DNA from: Microscillaceae bacterium
GTDB taxonomy: Bacteria; Bacteroidota; Bacteroidia; Cytophagales; Microscillaceae
Assembly: GCA_003483885.1 (NCBI GenBank)
Contig: DMXI01000517.1
Location: 1-64,000, forward strand
Reading direction: 5' to 3'
DNA: 64,000 bases
Shown here: positions 1 to 8,912 of the stretch, piece after piece
Layout of the letters: each line of letters opens with the position of its first letter
How positions within the stretch are numbered: position 1 is the stretch's first letter
Position numbers and translations under genes: made by a program
Notes under the pieces: generated by a model
Seen by the model: the letters and a program-made list of their open reading frames with translations, nothing else
Told to the model about the DNA's origin: nothing
Databases searched by the model: none

Positions 1-146
1 ATTTTAACTATTGATTCGCATTTATAATTGAATTGATTCTTTGATGATGTTATCCTTCCCCATACTCGCTATTCAAATCTTAGTTGTAAACATTAGGTGT
101 GGCCAAAAAAAATTCATAATTCATCATTGATCAATTTATAATTGAA

Positions 147-2051
147 CTAACCACTAATTTTAAGAGTAAACCTAAACGCACTTCCTTCATCTGGTACGCT
201 TTCTACCCAAATACGCCCGTTGTTTTTCTCTACAAACTCTTTACAAATCAATAATCCTAGTCCAGTGCCTTTTTCGCTATTGGTACCCTTGGTAGTAAAA
301 TGAGTATCAGCGTTGAATAATCTCGTTGCTTTTTCGGGACTCATCCCTACCCCATTGTCAAGAATGGCGACTTCTAATTCATTGGCCAGCATTTTTGTCT
401 GTACCCGAATGGCCCCTCCACTTGGCGTAAATTTGATCGCATTACTCAGTAAATTTCTCACTACCAGTTTAATCATTTCTTCATCGCCATACGCCTGAGT
501 ATCTATGGGAACTTCACTAATGATTTTGAGTCCTTTTTTCTCCACTATTGGGCTCAACAAACCGATATTGCTTTGTACCAATTTCTGAATATCAATTAAC
601 TGAATCACCGCCTGCATGCCTTCCATTTGAGCTTTAGCCCACTCTAGCAGGTTTTGCATCAACTCGAGCACATGCGATAACTCTTTGTTCAATTCACTAC
701 TAAAGTGTGCCAACTCATCTTTTTCCAACACTCCCATCTCCATCAATGCCAGGGTTCCCTTTAGGCTATTAAGTGGGCTTCTTAAATCATGAGAAATAAT
801 AGAAAACAAGCGATCCTTTACTTGATTGAGCTTTTTGAGTTCGTCTTTACGCTTTTCAATTTCAATGTTTTTAGCCATCACATCATCACGCTGCTGGGCA
901 ATTTCTTCTTTCTGCTGAAGGATTTGTTCATTTTTTTCGGCCAAATCATTTTTTTGTATCTCTATTTCCTCTTTTTGCTGGCGCAACAATAGATTAGATT
1001 TTTGTTTTTGCAAGTTGTTCCGATAGAGCAACAACAAGATAATAGCCGCTAACACAAATCCTACAATGAAAATATTGATATACAACTGATTACGTCTTTG
1101 CCCAGCATCCTTCTTTTGGGATTCCAGGTCTTTGAGTTGTTTTTTAATCGCCTGCACATTTTCATTAGCTCCCTTGGTAGCACTTGGAACTATTTTAGTA
1201 AGCAGTTCTTCAATGTTTTCTCCTAAGTATTTTTTTAGAATAAGCGGCAACTGAGTTTTGAAGTCTTCACTATTAAAAAATGCATCTAAAGGCACCTTCC
1301 AGTCACTTCCAGAGGGCAACATGAGTGCATACCCTTCGTGGGTAATTTCGAGTAGCTTTTGTCGCTTAATACGTAATCCTTGTTTAAGGCCCGCCAAATA
1401 CTGAGGCAAGGCTACATAGCCAAAGTTATCAATGCCTGTATCTATCCTTTGCAAAATGTTGCTTGCACTCCCCACTGCCAAAGATTTCACCTGAGGTAAA
1501 CGCTTTCTGATTTCACTTAAATATTCCTCAAATCGACCTTCACGCATATACAAAACCGTAAAGTCATGTAGGATTTTCTGTAACTCTTCAGAATTTTGAA
1601 TACCAGGAACGGCAGAATTAGACACCAATACCGCTATCTCGGGGCAATAAGGAGGGGTAAATGTTACATCATTTAATCTTTCGGGGGTAATGGCCAATGA
1701 AGAAATGCCTAGCCGAGGCTCTTTGGCCGAGCTATTTTTAATGCGGGTGTACACACTATTGGTATTGGCCAATGGTTTAAACTGAAGGGTAAGCGCTACC
1801 TGATAGTTTTTTTGTAGGTAAGTTACCCAAGCATCCAATAACTCTTTTTCTATACCAGCCAGGGCATTGCCCATTTTGTATACAAAAGGTTTATTTTCGA
1901 CATAGTATACCTCAATACTTCCTTTCTTACTAGCTTGCACCGATTTCCAAGAAACTGTCGGGGTTTGTGCCAAAGATAAAATTGTCCATTGCAACAACAA
2001 CCAACCCGATAATAAACCACCACGAAGCACCAATTTCACCCTATTGACCAT
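147..2051 (-). CDS. Sensor histidine kinase with periplasmic SBP3-type input domain
   Basis: Predicted inner-membrane two-component sensor (634 aa). Seen: an N-terminal signal segment (about 1-28), a periplasmic region resembling extracellular solute-binding protein family 3 (about 45-275), one transmembrane helix (about 325-344), a long Gln/Glu/Lys coiled coil (about 345-410), a HisKA box with phospho-acceptor His421 in SHDLRSPLN, and an HATPase domain with N box NLLSNAIKFT (533-542), DNGVGM (566-571) and GTGLGL (595-600). By family knowledge the binding domain senses a small ligand such as an amino acid and controls autophosphorylation; the ligand is unknown. No response regulator is adjacent, so the partner is encoded elsewhere. 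The binding region resembles the stand-alone protein at 49776-50654, including a shared pattern of a conserved Ser-Asp-Trp near its end. Confidence 0.9.
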   Translation of the reverse strand: MVNRVKLVLRGGLLSGWLLLQWTILSLAQTPTVSWKSVQASKKGSIEVYYVENKPFVYKMGNALAGIEKELLDAWVTYLQKNYQVALTLQFKPLANTNSVYTRIKNSSAKEPRLGISSLAITPERLNDVTFTPPYCPEIAVLVSNSAVPGIQNSEELQKILHDFTVLYMREGRFEEYLSEIRKRLPQVKSLAVGSASNILQRIDTGIDNFGYVALPQYLAGLKQGLRIKRQKLLEITHEGYALMLPSGSDWKVPLDAFFNSEDFKTQLPLILKKYLGENIEELLTKIVPSATKGANENVQAIKKQLKDLESQKKDAGQRRNQLYINIFIVGFVLAAIILLLLYRNNLQKQKSNLLLRQQKEEIEIQKNDLAEKNEQILQQKEEIAQQRDDVMAKNIEIEKRKDELKKLNQVKDRLFSIISHDLRSPLNSLKGTLALMEMGVLEKDELAHFSSELNKELSHVLELMQNLLEWAKAQMEGMQAVIQLIDIQKLVQSNIGLLSPIVEKKGLKIISEVPIDTQAYGDEEMIKLVVRNLLSNAIKFTPSGGAIRVQTKMLANELEVAILDNGVGMSPEKATRLFNADTHFTTKGTNSEKGTGLGLLICKEFVEKNNGRIWVESVPDEGSAFRFTLKISG

Positions 2052-2119
2052 TAATATATGATTTGCTAACTGAGTGTGAGAAACTCACAAGTTAAAAAAT
2101 TATCCCAAAAAACTATTTT

Positions 2120-3451
2120 TCAGTATCCATATTTATCCTGCCACAATTGCTTTAATCGTTTCCGAAGCTCGTTTTCCCGCGCGTTTTGACCAGGGTCATA
2201 CAGGGTTGTATTGGCGATAGCATCAGGCAGATACTCTTGTGGGCTAAAGTTGCCTGGATAATCATGAGAGTATTGATACCCTTTTCCATAACCCTGAGCT
2301 TTCATAAGCTTGGTAGGCGCATTTCGCAAATGCAATGGTACAGGCAAATCCCCTTTTTGACGTACCAGTTCTTTGGCCTTTCGGATAGACATATAACTCG
2401 CATTGCTTTTGGGTGAAGAAGCCAAATAAGTAGTGGCCTGCGCTAAAATAATTTCAGCCTCGGGATATCCTACCATGTTAACCGCTTGAAAACAATTCGT
2501 AGCAATTACCAAAGCGGTCGGATTAGCATTTCCTACATCCTCTGATGCGGCAATCACCAGTCTCCGAGCAATAAATTTAGGATCTTCGCCTCCTTCTACC
2601 ATACGCGCCAACCAATACACTGCGGCGTTGGGGTCACTGCCCCGAATAGATTTTATAAAAGCAGAAATAATATCATAGTGCTGCTCTCCCGATTTATCAT
2701 ATAGTACCGTTTTTTGCTGAGCAGTATCCAGTACCCATTGGTCAGTAATTTCTAATACTTCTTGATTTTCCGGAAAAGCACTGACAATCAATTCAAACAA
2801 ATTGAGTAACCTTCTGGCATCGCCCCCTGAAAGATTCAGTAGAGCTTCAGTTTCTGTCAACACAATGTTTTTAGTCTTGAGCCAATCATCCTTGGTCTGG
2901 GCATTTTCGAGTAACCCTACCAAAGTTTCAGGAGTCAATGCATTGAGAATATACGTTTGGCAGCGCGATAAAAGCGCCGAAATTACTTCAAAAGACGGGT
3001 TCTCGGTAGTTGCTCCAATCAACGTAATCAACCCTGTTTCTACGGCTCCCAACAAGGCGTCTTGCTGGGCTTTATTAAAACGATGAATTTCATCAATAAA
3101 TAAAATGCTTCCAGGTCGGTTCCGAGCTTTCTCTATTACTTGTCGTACCTCTTTTACCCCTGAGCTAATAGCACTCAAGGTAAAAAAAGGTTTATCCAAG
3201 GTTTTACCTACCAAACGCGCCAAAGTAGTTTTGCCTACTCCTGGTGGTCCCCAAAAAATCATAGAAGGGGTTTTGCCCGATTGTAGTAACTTAGTGATTA
3301 CTCCTTGTTCGCCTACCAAATGGGGTTGACCCTGATATTCTTCCAGTTTTATCGGCCGCATTCGCTCCGCTAGCGGAAACTGTTGAGGTTTGTCAAATAA
3401 GGTTGCCAAAATAAGTTTTCTTAAGAATCGTTGATGATGCAAATTATACAA
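2120..3451 (-). CDS. rarA: Replication-associated recombination protein A (RarA/MgsA), AAA+ ATPase
   Basis: Clamp-loader-related AAA+ ATPase that acts at stalled replication forks with the single-strand binding protein (family knowledge). Seen: PLAERMRP followed by a Q-x-HLVG segment near the N terminus, Walker A GPPGVGKTT (68-76), Walker B with FIDEIHRFNKAQQ (about 116-128), sensor-1 GATTENPSFEV, then the C-terminal tetramerisation part with SDPNAAVYWLARM and a DLPVPLHLRNAPT-type segment typical of RarA. Length 443 aa is normal for the family. The first residues before LFDKPQQFPLAERM look non-conserved, so translation may begin at a TTG near 3409 rather than the ATG used here. Not obviously co-transcribed with its neighbours. 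Confidence 0.93.
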   Translation of the reverse strand: MYNLHHQRFLRKLILATLFDKPQQFPLAERMRPIKLEEYQGQPHLVGEQGVITKLLQSGKTPSMIFWGPPGVGKTTLARLVGKTLDKPFFTLSAISSGVKEVRQVIEKARNRPGSILFIDEIHRFNKAQQDALLGAVETGLITLIGATTENPSFEVISALLSRCQTYILNALTPETLVGLLENAQTKDDWLKTKNIVLTETEALLNLSGGDARRLLNLFELIVSAFPENQEVLEITDQWVLDTAQQKTVLYDKSGEQHYDIISAFIKSIRGSDPNAAVYWLARMVEGGEDPKFIARRLVIAASEDVGNANPTALVIATNCFQAVNMVGYPEAEIILAQATTYLASSPKSNASYMSIRKAKELVRQKGDLPVPLHLRNAPTKLMKAQGYGKGYQYSHDYPGNFSPQEYLPDAIANTTLYDPGQNARENELRKRLKQLWQDKYGY

Positions 3452-3562
3452 TTTGATACCCTTTGTTACGATCTAATTGCAATTTGGAAGGATCAACATT
3501 TTTTTCAACGTGATATCCAAATATTTCCTCCACAACAACAGGTTTTAGCAAGTAAGTATTTA

Positions 3563-3570
3563 TAACTTTG
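3563..3570 (+). promoter_or_regulatory. Candidate -7 element of the lipocalin-like gene
   Basis: TAACTTTG matches the Bacteroidota -7 consensus TAnnTTTG and lies 26 bases before the ATG at 3596. I see no convincing TTTG -33 box at the usual 19-21 base spacing, so this is a weak call. Confidence 0.35.
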
Positions 3571-3595
3571 AATTTCACATACAACGAACAATTTT

Positions 3596-4042
3596 ATGAA
3601 AAACAAACTCAATATTGTATTGACTACTTTAGCACTATTATTCATCATTCAAATTTCATCGCAGGCACAATACAATAAAAAAGATTTAATCGGTAAATGG
3701 AAAATTTCTCTGGAGCATATCATTGAGAGTTTACCTGCTGCTCAAAAAGCCGAATATGATAAACTCCCTGACAAAGATAAGCAGGCTACCATTTTGATGC
3801 TTCAACAAATGTTGGGCAACCTTCGTTGGGAATTTAAGGAAGACGGCAGCACAAAAGTAAACCTGGGCGATGGCAAAGAGCAATCGGGCACCTGGAAAAT
3901 GAATGGTAAAGAGATCACCCTTAAGGCCGATGGACAAGACAAGAAAATGACTATCTTGAAACTAAGCCCTACCCAATTTAGATTTTCATCAATAGACGAT
4001 ACCGGAAAAAAAATCATTATGACACTGGTTCCTCTTGATTAG
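3596..4042 (+). CDS. Secreted lipocalin-like protein
   Basis: Small exported protein of 148 aa. A signal peptide (about 1-24, hydrophobic stretch then SSQAQ) precedes a compact domain that begins with LIGKWK and continues with alternating beta strands (WEFKEDGSTKVN, GTWKMNGKEITLK, FRFSSIDDTGKKIIMTL). The Gly-x-Trp opening and the later GTWK are typical of lipocalin-like/DUF4923-type barrels common in Bacteroidota; ligand unknown. It stands alone, divergent from rarA, and is followed by a GC-rich hairpin at 4060-4080. Function beyond small-molecule binding cannot be inferred. Confidence 0.75.
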   Translation: MKNKLNIVLTTLALLFIIQISSQAQYNKKDLIGKWKISLEHIIESLPAAQKAEYDKLPDKDKQATILMLQQMLGNLRWEFKEDGSTKVNLGDGKEQSGTWKMNGKEITLKADGQDKKMTILKLSPTQFRFSSIDDTGKKIIMTLVPLD

Positions 4043-4059
4043 AAATATGCTCATACAAT

Positions 4060-4080
4060 GAGGGAGGACAGTCCTCCCTC
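4060..4080. terminator. GC-rich hairpin after the lipocalin-like gene
   Basis: Perfect 9-bp stem GAGGGAGGA / TCCTCCCTC with a 3-base loop, 17 bases after the stop codon at 4042. There is no following T run, so it may be an attenuating or protective hairpin or a weak terminator rather than a classical one. Confidence 0.45.
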
Positions 4081-4126
4081 TGTGATCAGAAATTTCTTAG
4101 TAATGAGTTGATCAATTCCTCGCTAC

Positions 4127-4687
4127 TTATAAAAATTTAAAATAGACAAACTCTCCCTTTTTTTCCCGGATATATTCCATTGTATTCAAAAAATTACGCA
4201 AATCTTGCCCTAGATTATTATCCTGAAAATTTTGATTGAGCATATCATTCTCAATACCTCTGAAATATACTTTCAACCAAAACTTGTTTTGATTCACGTA
4301 CTTGATGTGCTCGTAAAAATCAGGCTTATTTTTTAACCCTAACAATAATTTATGCACCAAAAGCTCCGTAGTGTCTATAGATTGCTGGCTGGCTTGCTTT
4401 TTATGCTGTACTCGGGTCATTACCTGAGCTTCTGTTTCCTGAGGTTTACCATATAAAAATCGATAACGATCAGGGGATAGCTCTGGTGGGTAATCACACA
4501 TTTTAATTAAAGGAGAAATATCGGTATTGGTTATTTTGGCTAGTTGTATCAATTCATTCTCTTGTCCATCTTTAAAATCAGTAATCAACCAACAAAACTG
4601 ACGACTCAAGCGATACCTGTGCTGGAATTGCGTGTAATCATTTTCAAAAATATCGGGTTCCGACCCAACATGTATATCCACTCCCAT
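4127..4687 (-). CDS. Hypothetical cytoplasmic protein
   Basis: I do not recognise this family. The ATG at 4687 (MGVDIHVGSEPD) is preferred: the open frame extends a further 29 codons upstream, but that part has no protein-like character. The resulting 186-aa product has no signal peptide or membrane segment, is rich in aromatic and charged residues (QFHRYRLSRQFCWLITDF-like stretches) and is probably soluble and cytosolic. It follows the OmpA-type gene on the same strand with a 125-base gap, so co-transcription is possible. No catalytic motif is visible. Confidence 0.6.
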   Translation of the reverse strand: MGVDIHVGSEPDIFENDYTQFQHRYRLSRQFCWLITDFKDGQENELIQLAKITNTDISPLIKMCDYPPELSPDRYRFLYGKPQETEAQVMTRVQHKKQASQQSIDTTELLVHKLLLGLKNKPDFYEHIKYVNQNKFWLKVYFRGIENDMLNQNFQDNNLGQDLRNFLNTMEYIREKKGEFVYFKFL

Positions 4688-4812
4688 GGCGTTTGTAGTT
4701 AAAATAGTGGTAATCTGGCATTTCAAGTTTCTACTTGCAAATAACGTTCTACTCTTCGTTTGCCCAGATAGCAAATACTTGTCTGATCTATTTTATGATG
4801 ATGCCTCGCCCC

Positions 4813-5862
4813 TTATTTTGTCAATACCTCGAATTCAACCCTCCGATTGAGGGCACGTCCACTCGCAGTTTGGTTAGTAGCCACCGGTTGCCTCTCTCCC
4901 CGCCCCTTAGCCTGCAAACGATTCGGTTTTATGTCTTCGTGGTTGACTAAAAAATCAACGACCGCTTGTGCCCTTCGCAACGACAAATCCAAGTTATCTT
5001 TCTCTGTTCCTATATTATCTGTATGTCCTGCAATTTGAATTTTTAGATGCTTTTCTTTTCGTAGCAGCTTCGCGAGTTTTAGCAATTCTTTTTGAGAAAA
5101 AGGTTTCAGGCTAGCTTTGTCAAAATCAAACAACACATTGTCGAGGCAACAAATCTTTCCAGGCTTTATCGCTACTCCTGACGAAAAGCTCATTCGTTTC
5201 CCTTGTTTGGCCACGTACACCTCATCAATGTAGTAATAAGCTGCTGGATACTTTACTGTAGAATTGATGACTTGCCGTTTGGTATGCTCGTGATCAAAAA
5301 AATTTCCGATCATCATATATCGGTAGTTTTTATCGGGTACAAACACTCCGCCTATGGTTACCCATTCTTTGGTTTCGCGAATCACTTCAGTAGTTCTTAT
5401 ATGAACTTTTTTACCATTATAAGCTTCACGTGGCTTATTGGTAAATAAAAAGCCAAGGTTATTGGTTGCATATTTTGAGTAGCGCTCTGCCAACGAAACT
5501 TTAATTCTGGCTTCATAACTTACCCCTTTTTGCAAAGGTTCTTTCAAAGCTACTCCTATCACCTCATTGGGGTACTTCTGATGATACACCGTAATACCGG
5601 CGTATCCCTTACCACTGGCAGGCATTTGTTGTCCAAAAAAATTAATAGGGATTTTTACATATTTAGTAGCGGCACATTCGTGAAAAAGATCAGGGGTGTA
5701 GTGATAGTTCTCCCAATGTTTGAGTCGGTGCACTTCGCCAAATGTTTTTGGACAGCTATCCATCACCTCAAACCCTGGATTGGGCACTAGGTTTTGAGGC
5801 TGGCCAACACCATTGTACAGTGCTGCAAACAATAAAATGAATCCTAAAACTGTTTGCTTCAT
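4813..5862 (-). CDS. OmpA-family outer-membrane/peptidoglycan-binding protein
   Basis: Exported protein of 349 aa. A signal peptide (about 1-20) is followed by NLVPNPGFE, the usual opening of a jelly-roll, carbohydrate-binding-like domain in Bacteroidota (about 22-230), then an OmpA C-terminal domain (about 240-349) with VLFDFDKASLKPFS, IQIAGHTDNIGTEKDN, LSLRRAQAVVDFL, the KGRGERQPVATN segment and final NRRVEFEV. The OmpA domain binds meso-diaminopimelate peptidoglycan; Asp in GHTDN and Arg in NRRVE are the usual contact residues. The N-terminal domain probably faces the periplasm or surface. It starts only 5 bases after the upstream STAS-like gene (5868-6272), so the two form an operon. Confidence 0.88.
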   Translation of the reverse strand: MKQTVLGFILLFAALYNGVGQPQNLVPNPGFEVMDSCPKTFGEVHRLKHWENYHYTPDLFHECAATKYVKIPINFFGQQMPASGKGYAGITVYHQKYPNEVIGVALKEPLQKGVSYEARIKVSLAERYSKYATNNLGFLFTNKPREAYNGKKVHIRTTEVIRETKEWVTIGGVFVPDKNYRYMMIGNFFDHEHTKRQVINSTVKYPAAYYYIDEVYVAKQGKRMSFSSGVAIKPGKICCLDNVLFDFDKASLKPFSQKELLKLAKLLRKEKHLKIQIAGHTDNIGTEKDNLDLSLRRAQAVVDFLVNHEDIKPNRLQAKGRGERQPVATNQTASGRALNRRVEFEVLTK

Positions 5863-5867
5863 AACCT

Positions 5868-6272
5868 TTAAGATTTCAACCAGGCCAAGGCTTCTTCTTC
5901 ATCAGAAAAATGCTTCTTCTCTACTTCCCGGTTGGCAGTTTCATCATTGGACTGCTGTATAGACAACTGAGCTACAAAGATTCGTGGCCTCAAAAAGGCG
6001 AGTTTCTTTATTCCATTCTGGGCATAAAAAACCGCTATGTTTTCTGCTATCCATTTTTGAGTTTCAGGGGTAATAGGTAACTCAAAGCCGCTTGTGTCTA
6101 CCAGATATATGTTTGGGTTACAGGCTTTGATTGCAAACAACTCTCCATTGATCAATTCTTCTTTAAAAACATCCTGAGTCATATGATCGGTATTGAACCA
6201 TCTCCCGATCAAAAGCTTGTGTTCCTCCTGAAAAATATATTCACAAAAATCCCCCTTATAAACCGTTTGCAT
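5868..6272 (-). CDS. STAS/SpoIIAA-like small cytoplasmic protein (paralog 1)
   Basis: 134-aa soluble protein with the pattern of the STAS/SEC14-like 'SpoIIAA-like' proteins of Bacteroidota: an opening beta pair around a Trp (LIGRWF), an acidic helix (MTQDVFKEELINGE), a strand ending in VDTSGFELPI, TPETQKWIAENI, then a KKLAFLRPRIFVAQLSIQQ strand-helix and a C-terminal DEEEALAWLKS. The same layout occurs in the genes at 32020-32493 and 32869-33327. Molecular role unknown; in related proteins the fold works as a protein-interaction or lipid-binding module. Located immediately upstream of, and probably co-transcribed with, the OmpA-type gene. Confidence 0.6.
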   Translation of the reverse strand: MQTVYKGDFCEYIFQEEHKLLIGRWFNTDHMTQDVFKEELINGELFAIKACNPNIYLVDTSGFELPITPETQKWIAENIAVFYAQNGIKKLAFLRPRIFVAQLSIQQSNDETANREVEKKHFSDEEEALAWLKS

Positions 6273-6600
6273 TTTATCTTTATTCTGTCTAGTCTAAAGT
6301 CAAGAATTCAATTTCATTAATCAACAAAAGTATTTGTTCTGAGCCTCCTAAGTCCTATTTTCACCCCAAATAACTGCGCAAAGAATGAGTCCTATTTGTT
6401 CCATTTTCTCTTAGTCAAAAAGAAGCTAAGTCAATCAAAATAAACCCCAGCAAAAATATTGAATAGAATTCAAATCGCAGCTAATTATAAGATAATAAAT
6501 TTTTATCGTTAATTTTGTTAATTCAACAGTACGTATGCCTAACATATCTTAGCAACAGAATGTTAAGACGACTCCTGTTGGTGAATTTAGCAATACCATA
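6273..6600. other. Intergenic region upstream of lepA
   Basis: Divergent 328-base spacer. On the minus strand CAAAAGTA (6325-6332) reads as TACTTTTG, a -7-like box for the STAS-like gene; on the plus strand TAATTTTG (6510-6517) is a -7-like box for lepA that would give a leader of about 75 bases. Neither has a clear -33 partner. No gene, RNA or repeat is visible. Confidence 0.4.
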
Positions 6601-8400
6601 ATGAAACAAGAAAATATCAGAAACTTTTGCATCATTGCCCATATAGATCATGGTAAGAGTACCCTCGCAGATCGTTTGTTGGAGTTTACTCAAACTGTAT
6701 CGGAGCGCAATATGCAAGCCCAGGTATTAGATGATATGGATTTGGAACGTGAGCGCGGTATTACGATCAAGAGCCACGCCATCCAGATGGTATATCATTA
6801 TGAGGGAGAAGACTATACACTCAACCTAATAGATACTCCCGGACACGTTGACTTTTCTTACGAAGTATCCCGCTCTATTATGGCCTGTGAAGGTGCCTTG
6901 CTTATCGTAGACTCCTCGCAAGGTATTGAGGCTCAAACCATTTCAAACCTTTACCTTGCTATTGGCAACGACCTGGAGATTATCCCGGTTTTGAACAAAA
7001 TTGACTTGCCACACTCTATGCCTGAGGAGGTATCTGACGAAATCATTGACTTGATTGGTTGTGACCGCGAAGAAATTATTCCAGCCAGTGGTAAAGAAGG
7101 TACTGGGGTAGACAAAATTTTAGAGGCTATTGTTAAGAAAGTACCACCTCCTAAAGGAGACAAAAATGCTGAATTGCAAGCCTTGATTTTCGATTCAGAG
7201 TTTAATCCCTTTCGCGGGGTAGAGGTTATTTTCCGGGTTGTAAACGGTACCATCCATAAAGGAGAAAAGGTAAAGTTTATGGCCACTGGAAAAGAATACC
7301 TGGCCGATGAAATCGGGGTATTAAAACTAAAACAAGAGCCTCGAGAATCAATAGAAGCAGGCGATGTAGGCTATATTATCTCTGGGATTAAACAAGCCAA
7401 AGAAGTAAAAGTAGGAGATACGATCACTCAGGTAAAAAATCCAAGCCAGGAACCCATTGCTGGATTCGAAGATGTAAAACCAATGGTTTTTGCTGGAATT
7501 TATCCAGTAGAAACTTCGGAGTTCGAAGACCTGCGTGATGCTATGGAAAAACTACAGCTCAATGATGCTTCGCTGGTATGGGAACCTGAAACTTCAGCGG
7601 CTTTAGGTTTTGGATTCCGTTGCGGATTCTTGGGTATGTTGCACATGGAGATCGTACAAGAACGCCTAGAGCGAGAATTCAATATGACTGTAATCACTAC
7701 GGTGCCTTCGGTACAATTCAAAGCTCATCTCAAAAGAGATGAAGAAGTAGTAGATGTACAGGCTCCGGCTGAAATGCCTGAACCTACCCTGATAGACCAC
7801 GTAGAAGAACCATTTGTACGGGCTCAAATCATTACTAAAGCTGATTTTGTAGGCCCTGTGATTAGCCTATGTATAGATAAACGAGGGGTGCTCAAAAACC
7901 AACACTACCTCACTTCTGATCGGGTAGAAATGACATTTGAGTTGCCTTTGGCTGAGATCGTTTTTGACTTCTTTGATCGCTTAAAAACCATTTCTCGTGG
8001 GTATGCGTCACTCGATTATGAATTGATGGGTTTCCAACCTTCTAATATGGTGAAGCTGGACATTTTATTGAACGGGGAAAAGGTAGATGCGCTTTCTGCC
8101 ATTGTACACCGCGACAAGGCATATGACTGGGGGAAACGTTTGTGCGAAAAACTGAGAGGGCTACTCCCACGCCAAATGTTCGAAATTGCTATTCAGGCGG
8201 CCATTGGTGCCAAGATTATTGCAAGAGAAACGGTGAAAGCAATGCGTAAAAACGTAACAGCTAAATGTTATGGCGGTGATATTACGCGTAAGCGCAAACT
8301 ACTTGAGAAGCAGAAAAAAGGTAAGAAGCGAATGCGTCAGGTAGGTCGGGTAGAAATCCCACAAGAAGCTTTTATGGCTGTATTGAAACTGGATCAGTAA
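6601..8400 (+). CDS. lepA: Elongation factor 4 (LepA), ribosome back-translocase GTPase
   Basis: Translational GTPase that rebinds post-translocation ribosomes and influences initiation and elongation (family knowledge). The 599-aa product has G1 AHIDHGKST (13-21), the switch region RERGITIK, G3 DTPGHVDF, G4 NKIDLP and a LepA-type GYVISGI/QVKNP domain 2, the diagnostic FRCGFLGMLHMEIVQERLEREF, and the LepA-specific C-terminal domain ending with YGGDITRKRKLLEKQKKGKKRM. Length and domain order are standard. It is a single gene, bounded downstream by a strong terminator at 8425-8458, so it is probably monocistronic. Confidence 0.98.
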   Translation: MKQENIRNFCIIAHIDHGKSTLADRLLEFTQTVSERNMQAQVLDDMDLERERGITIKSHAIQMVYHYEGEDYTLNLIDTPGHVDFSYEVSRSIMACEGALLIVDSSQGIEAQTISNLYLAIGNDLEIIPVLNKIDLPHSMPEEVSDEIIDLIGCDREEIIPASGKEGTGVDKILEAIVKKVPPPKGDKNAELQALIFDSEFNPFRGVEVIFRVVNGTIHKGEKVKFMATGKEYLADEIGVLKLKQEPRESIEAGDVGYIISGIKQAKEVKVGDTITQVKNPSQEPIAGFEDVKPMVFAGIYPVETSEFEDLRDAMEKLQLNDASLVWEPETSAALGFGFRCGFLGMLHMEIVQERLEREFNMTVITTVPSVQFKAHLKRDEEVVDVQAPAEMPEPTLIDHVEEPFVRAQIITKADFVGPVISLCIDKRGVLKNQHYLTSDRVEMTFELPLAEIVFDFFDRLKTISRGYASLDYELMGFQPSNMVKLDILLNGEKVDALSAIVHRDKAYDWGKRLCEKLRGLLPRQMFEIAIQAAIGAKIIARETVKAMRKNVTAKCYGGDITRKRKLLEKQKKGKKRMRQVGRVEIPQEAFMAVLKLDQ

Positions 8401-8424
8401 CAATACAAAATACTTATATAAACC

Positions 8425-8458
8425 AAAGCCCTTAATCATACGACTAAGGGCTTTTTTT
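8425..8458 (+). terminator. Rho-independent terminator of lepA
   Basis: Stem AAAGCCCTTA / TAAGGGCTTT with a 10-base loop followed by a run of seven T residues, 25 bases after the lepA stop codon. Confidence 0.9.
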
Positions 8459-8484
8459 ATATAAAGGCGAGATGCTTTCTATAA

Positions 8485-8742
8485 TTAAGCGGTTATTTTT
8501 TTTCGGGCTTTTCGTGGTGAATAGCTCCCTATATTATCCAAAGCAGATTGTGCCAAATCGTTCACTCTATCCACTCCCTTGTCCACGCGTTGTTCTACTT
8601 TGTCTAAGTCTACTCCCCAATCTTTTGCTTTACTTTTAATACGTTTGCGGGTATTTTTTCCTTTGTCGGGTGCCAGCAACACGGCAGTAGTTGCTCCTAC
8701 TGCTATACCAGCTACAAACCCTAGCCAAGATTTATTGCTCAT
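8485..8742 (-). CDS. YtxH-like small membrane-associated protein
   Basis: 85-aa protein with the YtxH layout: a short N-terminal glycine/alanine-rich membrane helix (GFVAGIAVGATTAVLLAP, about 8-25), the conserved APDKGKNTRKRIKSKAKD segment and a charged helical tail (DKVEQRVDKGVDRVNDLAQSA). Members are small stress-associated membrane proteins with no known catalytic role. It sits alone between the lepA terminator and the rhomboid terminator, both facing each other across it. Confidence 0.8.
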   Translation of the reverse strand: MSNKSWLGFVAGIAVGATTAVLLAPDKGKNTRKRIKSKAKDWGVDLDKVEQRVDKGVDRVNDLAQSALDNIGSYSPRKARKKITA

Positions 8743-8836
8743 GTGTTTACTTTGTTTGCGTTAGTTTTTAAGTAAGTAGTTTTTTAGACCAATACGGAAC
8801 ATTTTTTCAAAACGCGACAAGCAGTAGAATATTTTT

Positions 8837-8881
8837 CAAAAAAAATGTTCTGCCTCTACCAATTTGGCAGAAACAGAACAT
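8837..8881 (-). terminator. Terminator of the first rhomboid gene
   Basis: On the minus strand an interrupted stem (ATGTTCTG ... CAGAACAT with inner TCTGCC/GGTAGA pairing) is followed by eight T residues, 32 bases after the stop codon of the gene at 8913-9809. Confidence 0.8.
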
Positions 8882-8912
8882 CTTAAAATTTATTCGTATT
8901 TCCAGTAATTCG

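Noticed and set aside
1..146. Gene fragment at the left edge
   Set aside because: The first 146 bases are AT-rich and have stops in all frames; no gene seen.
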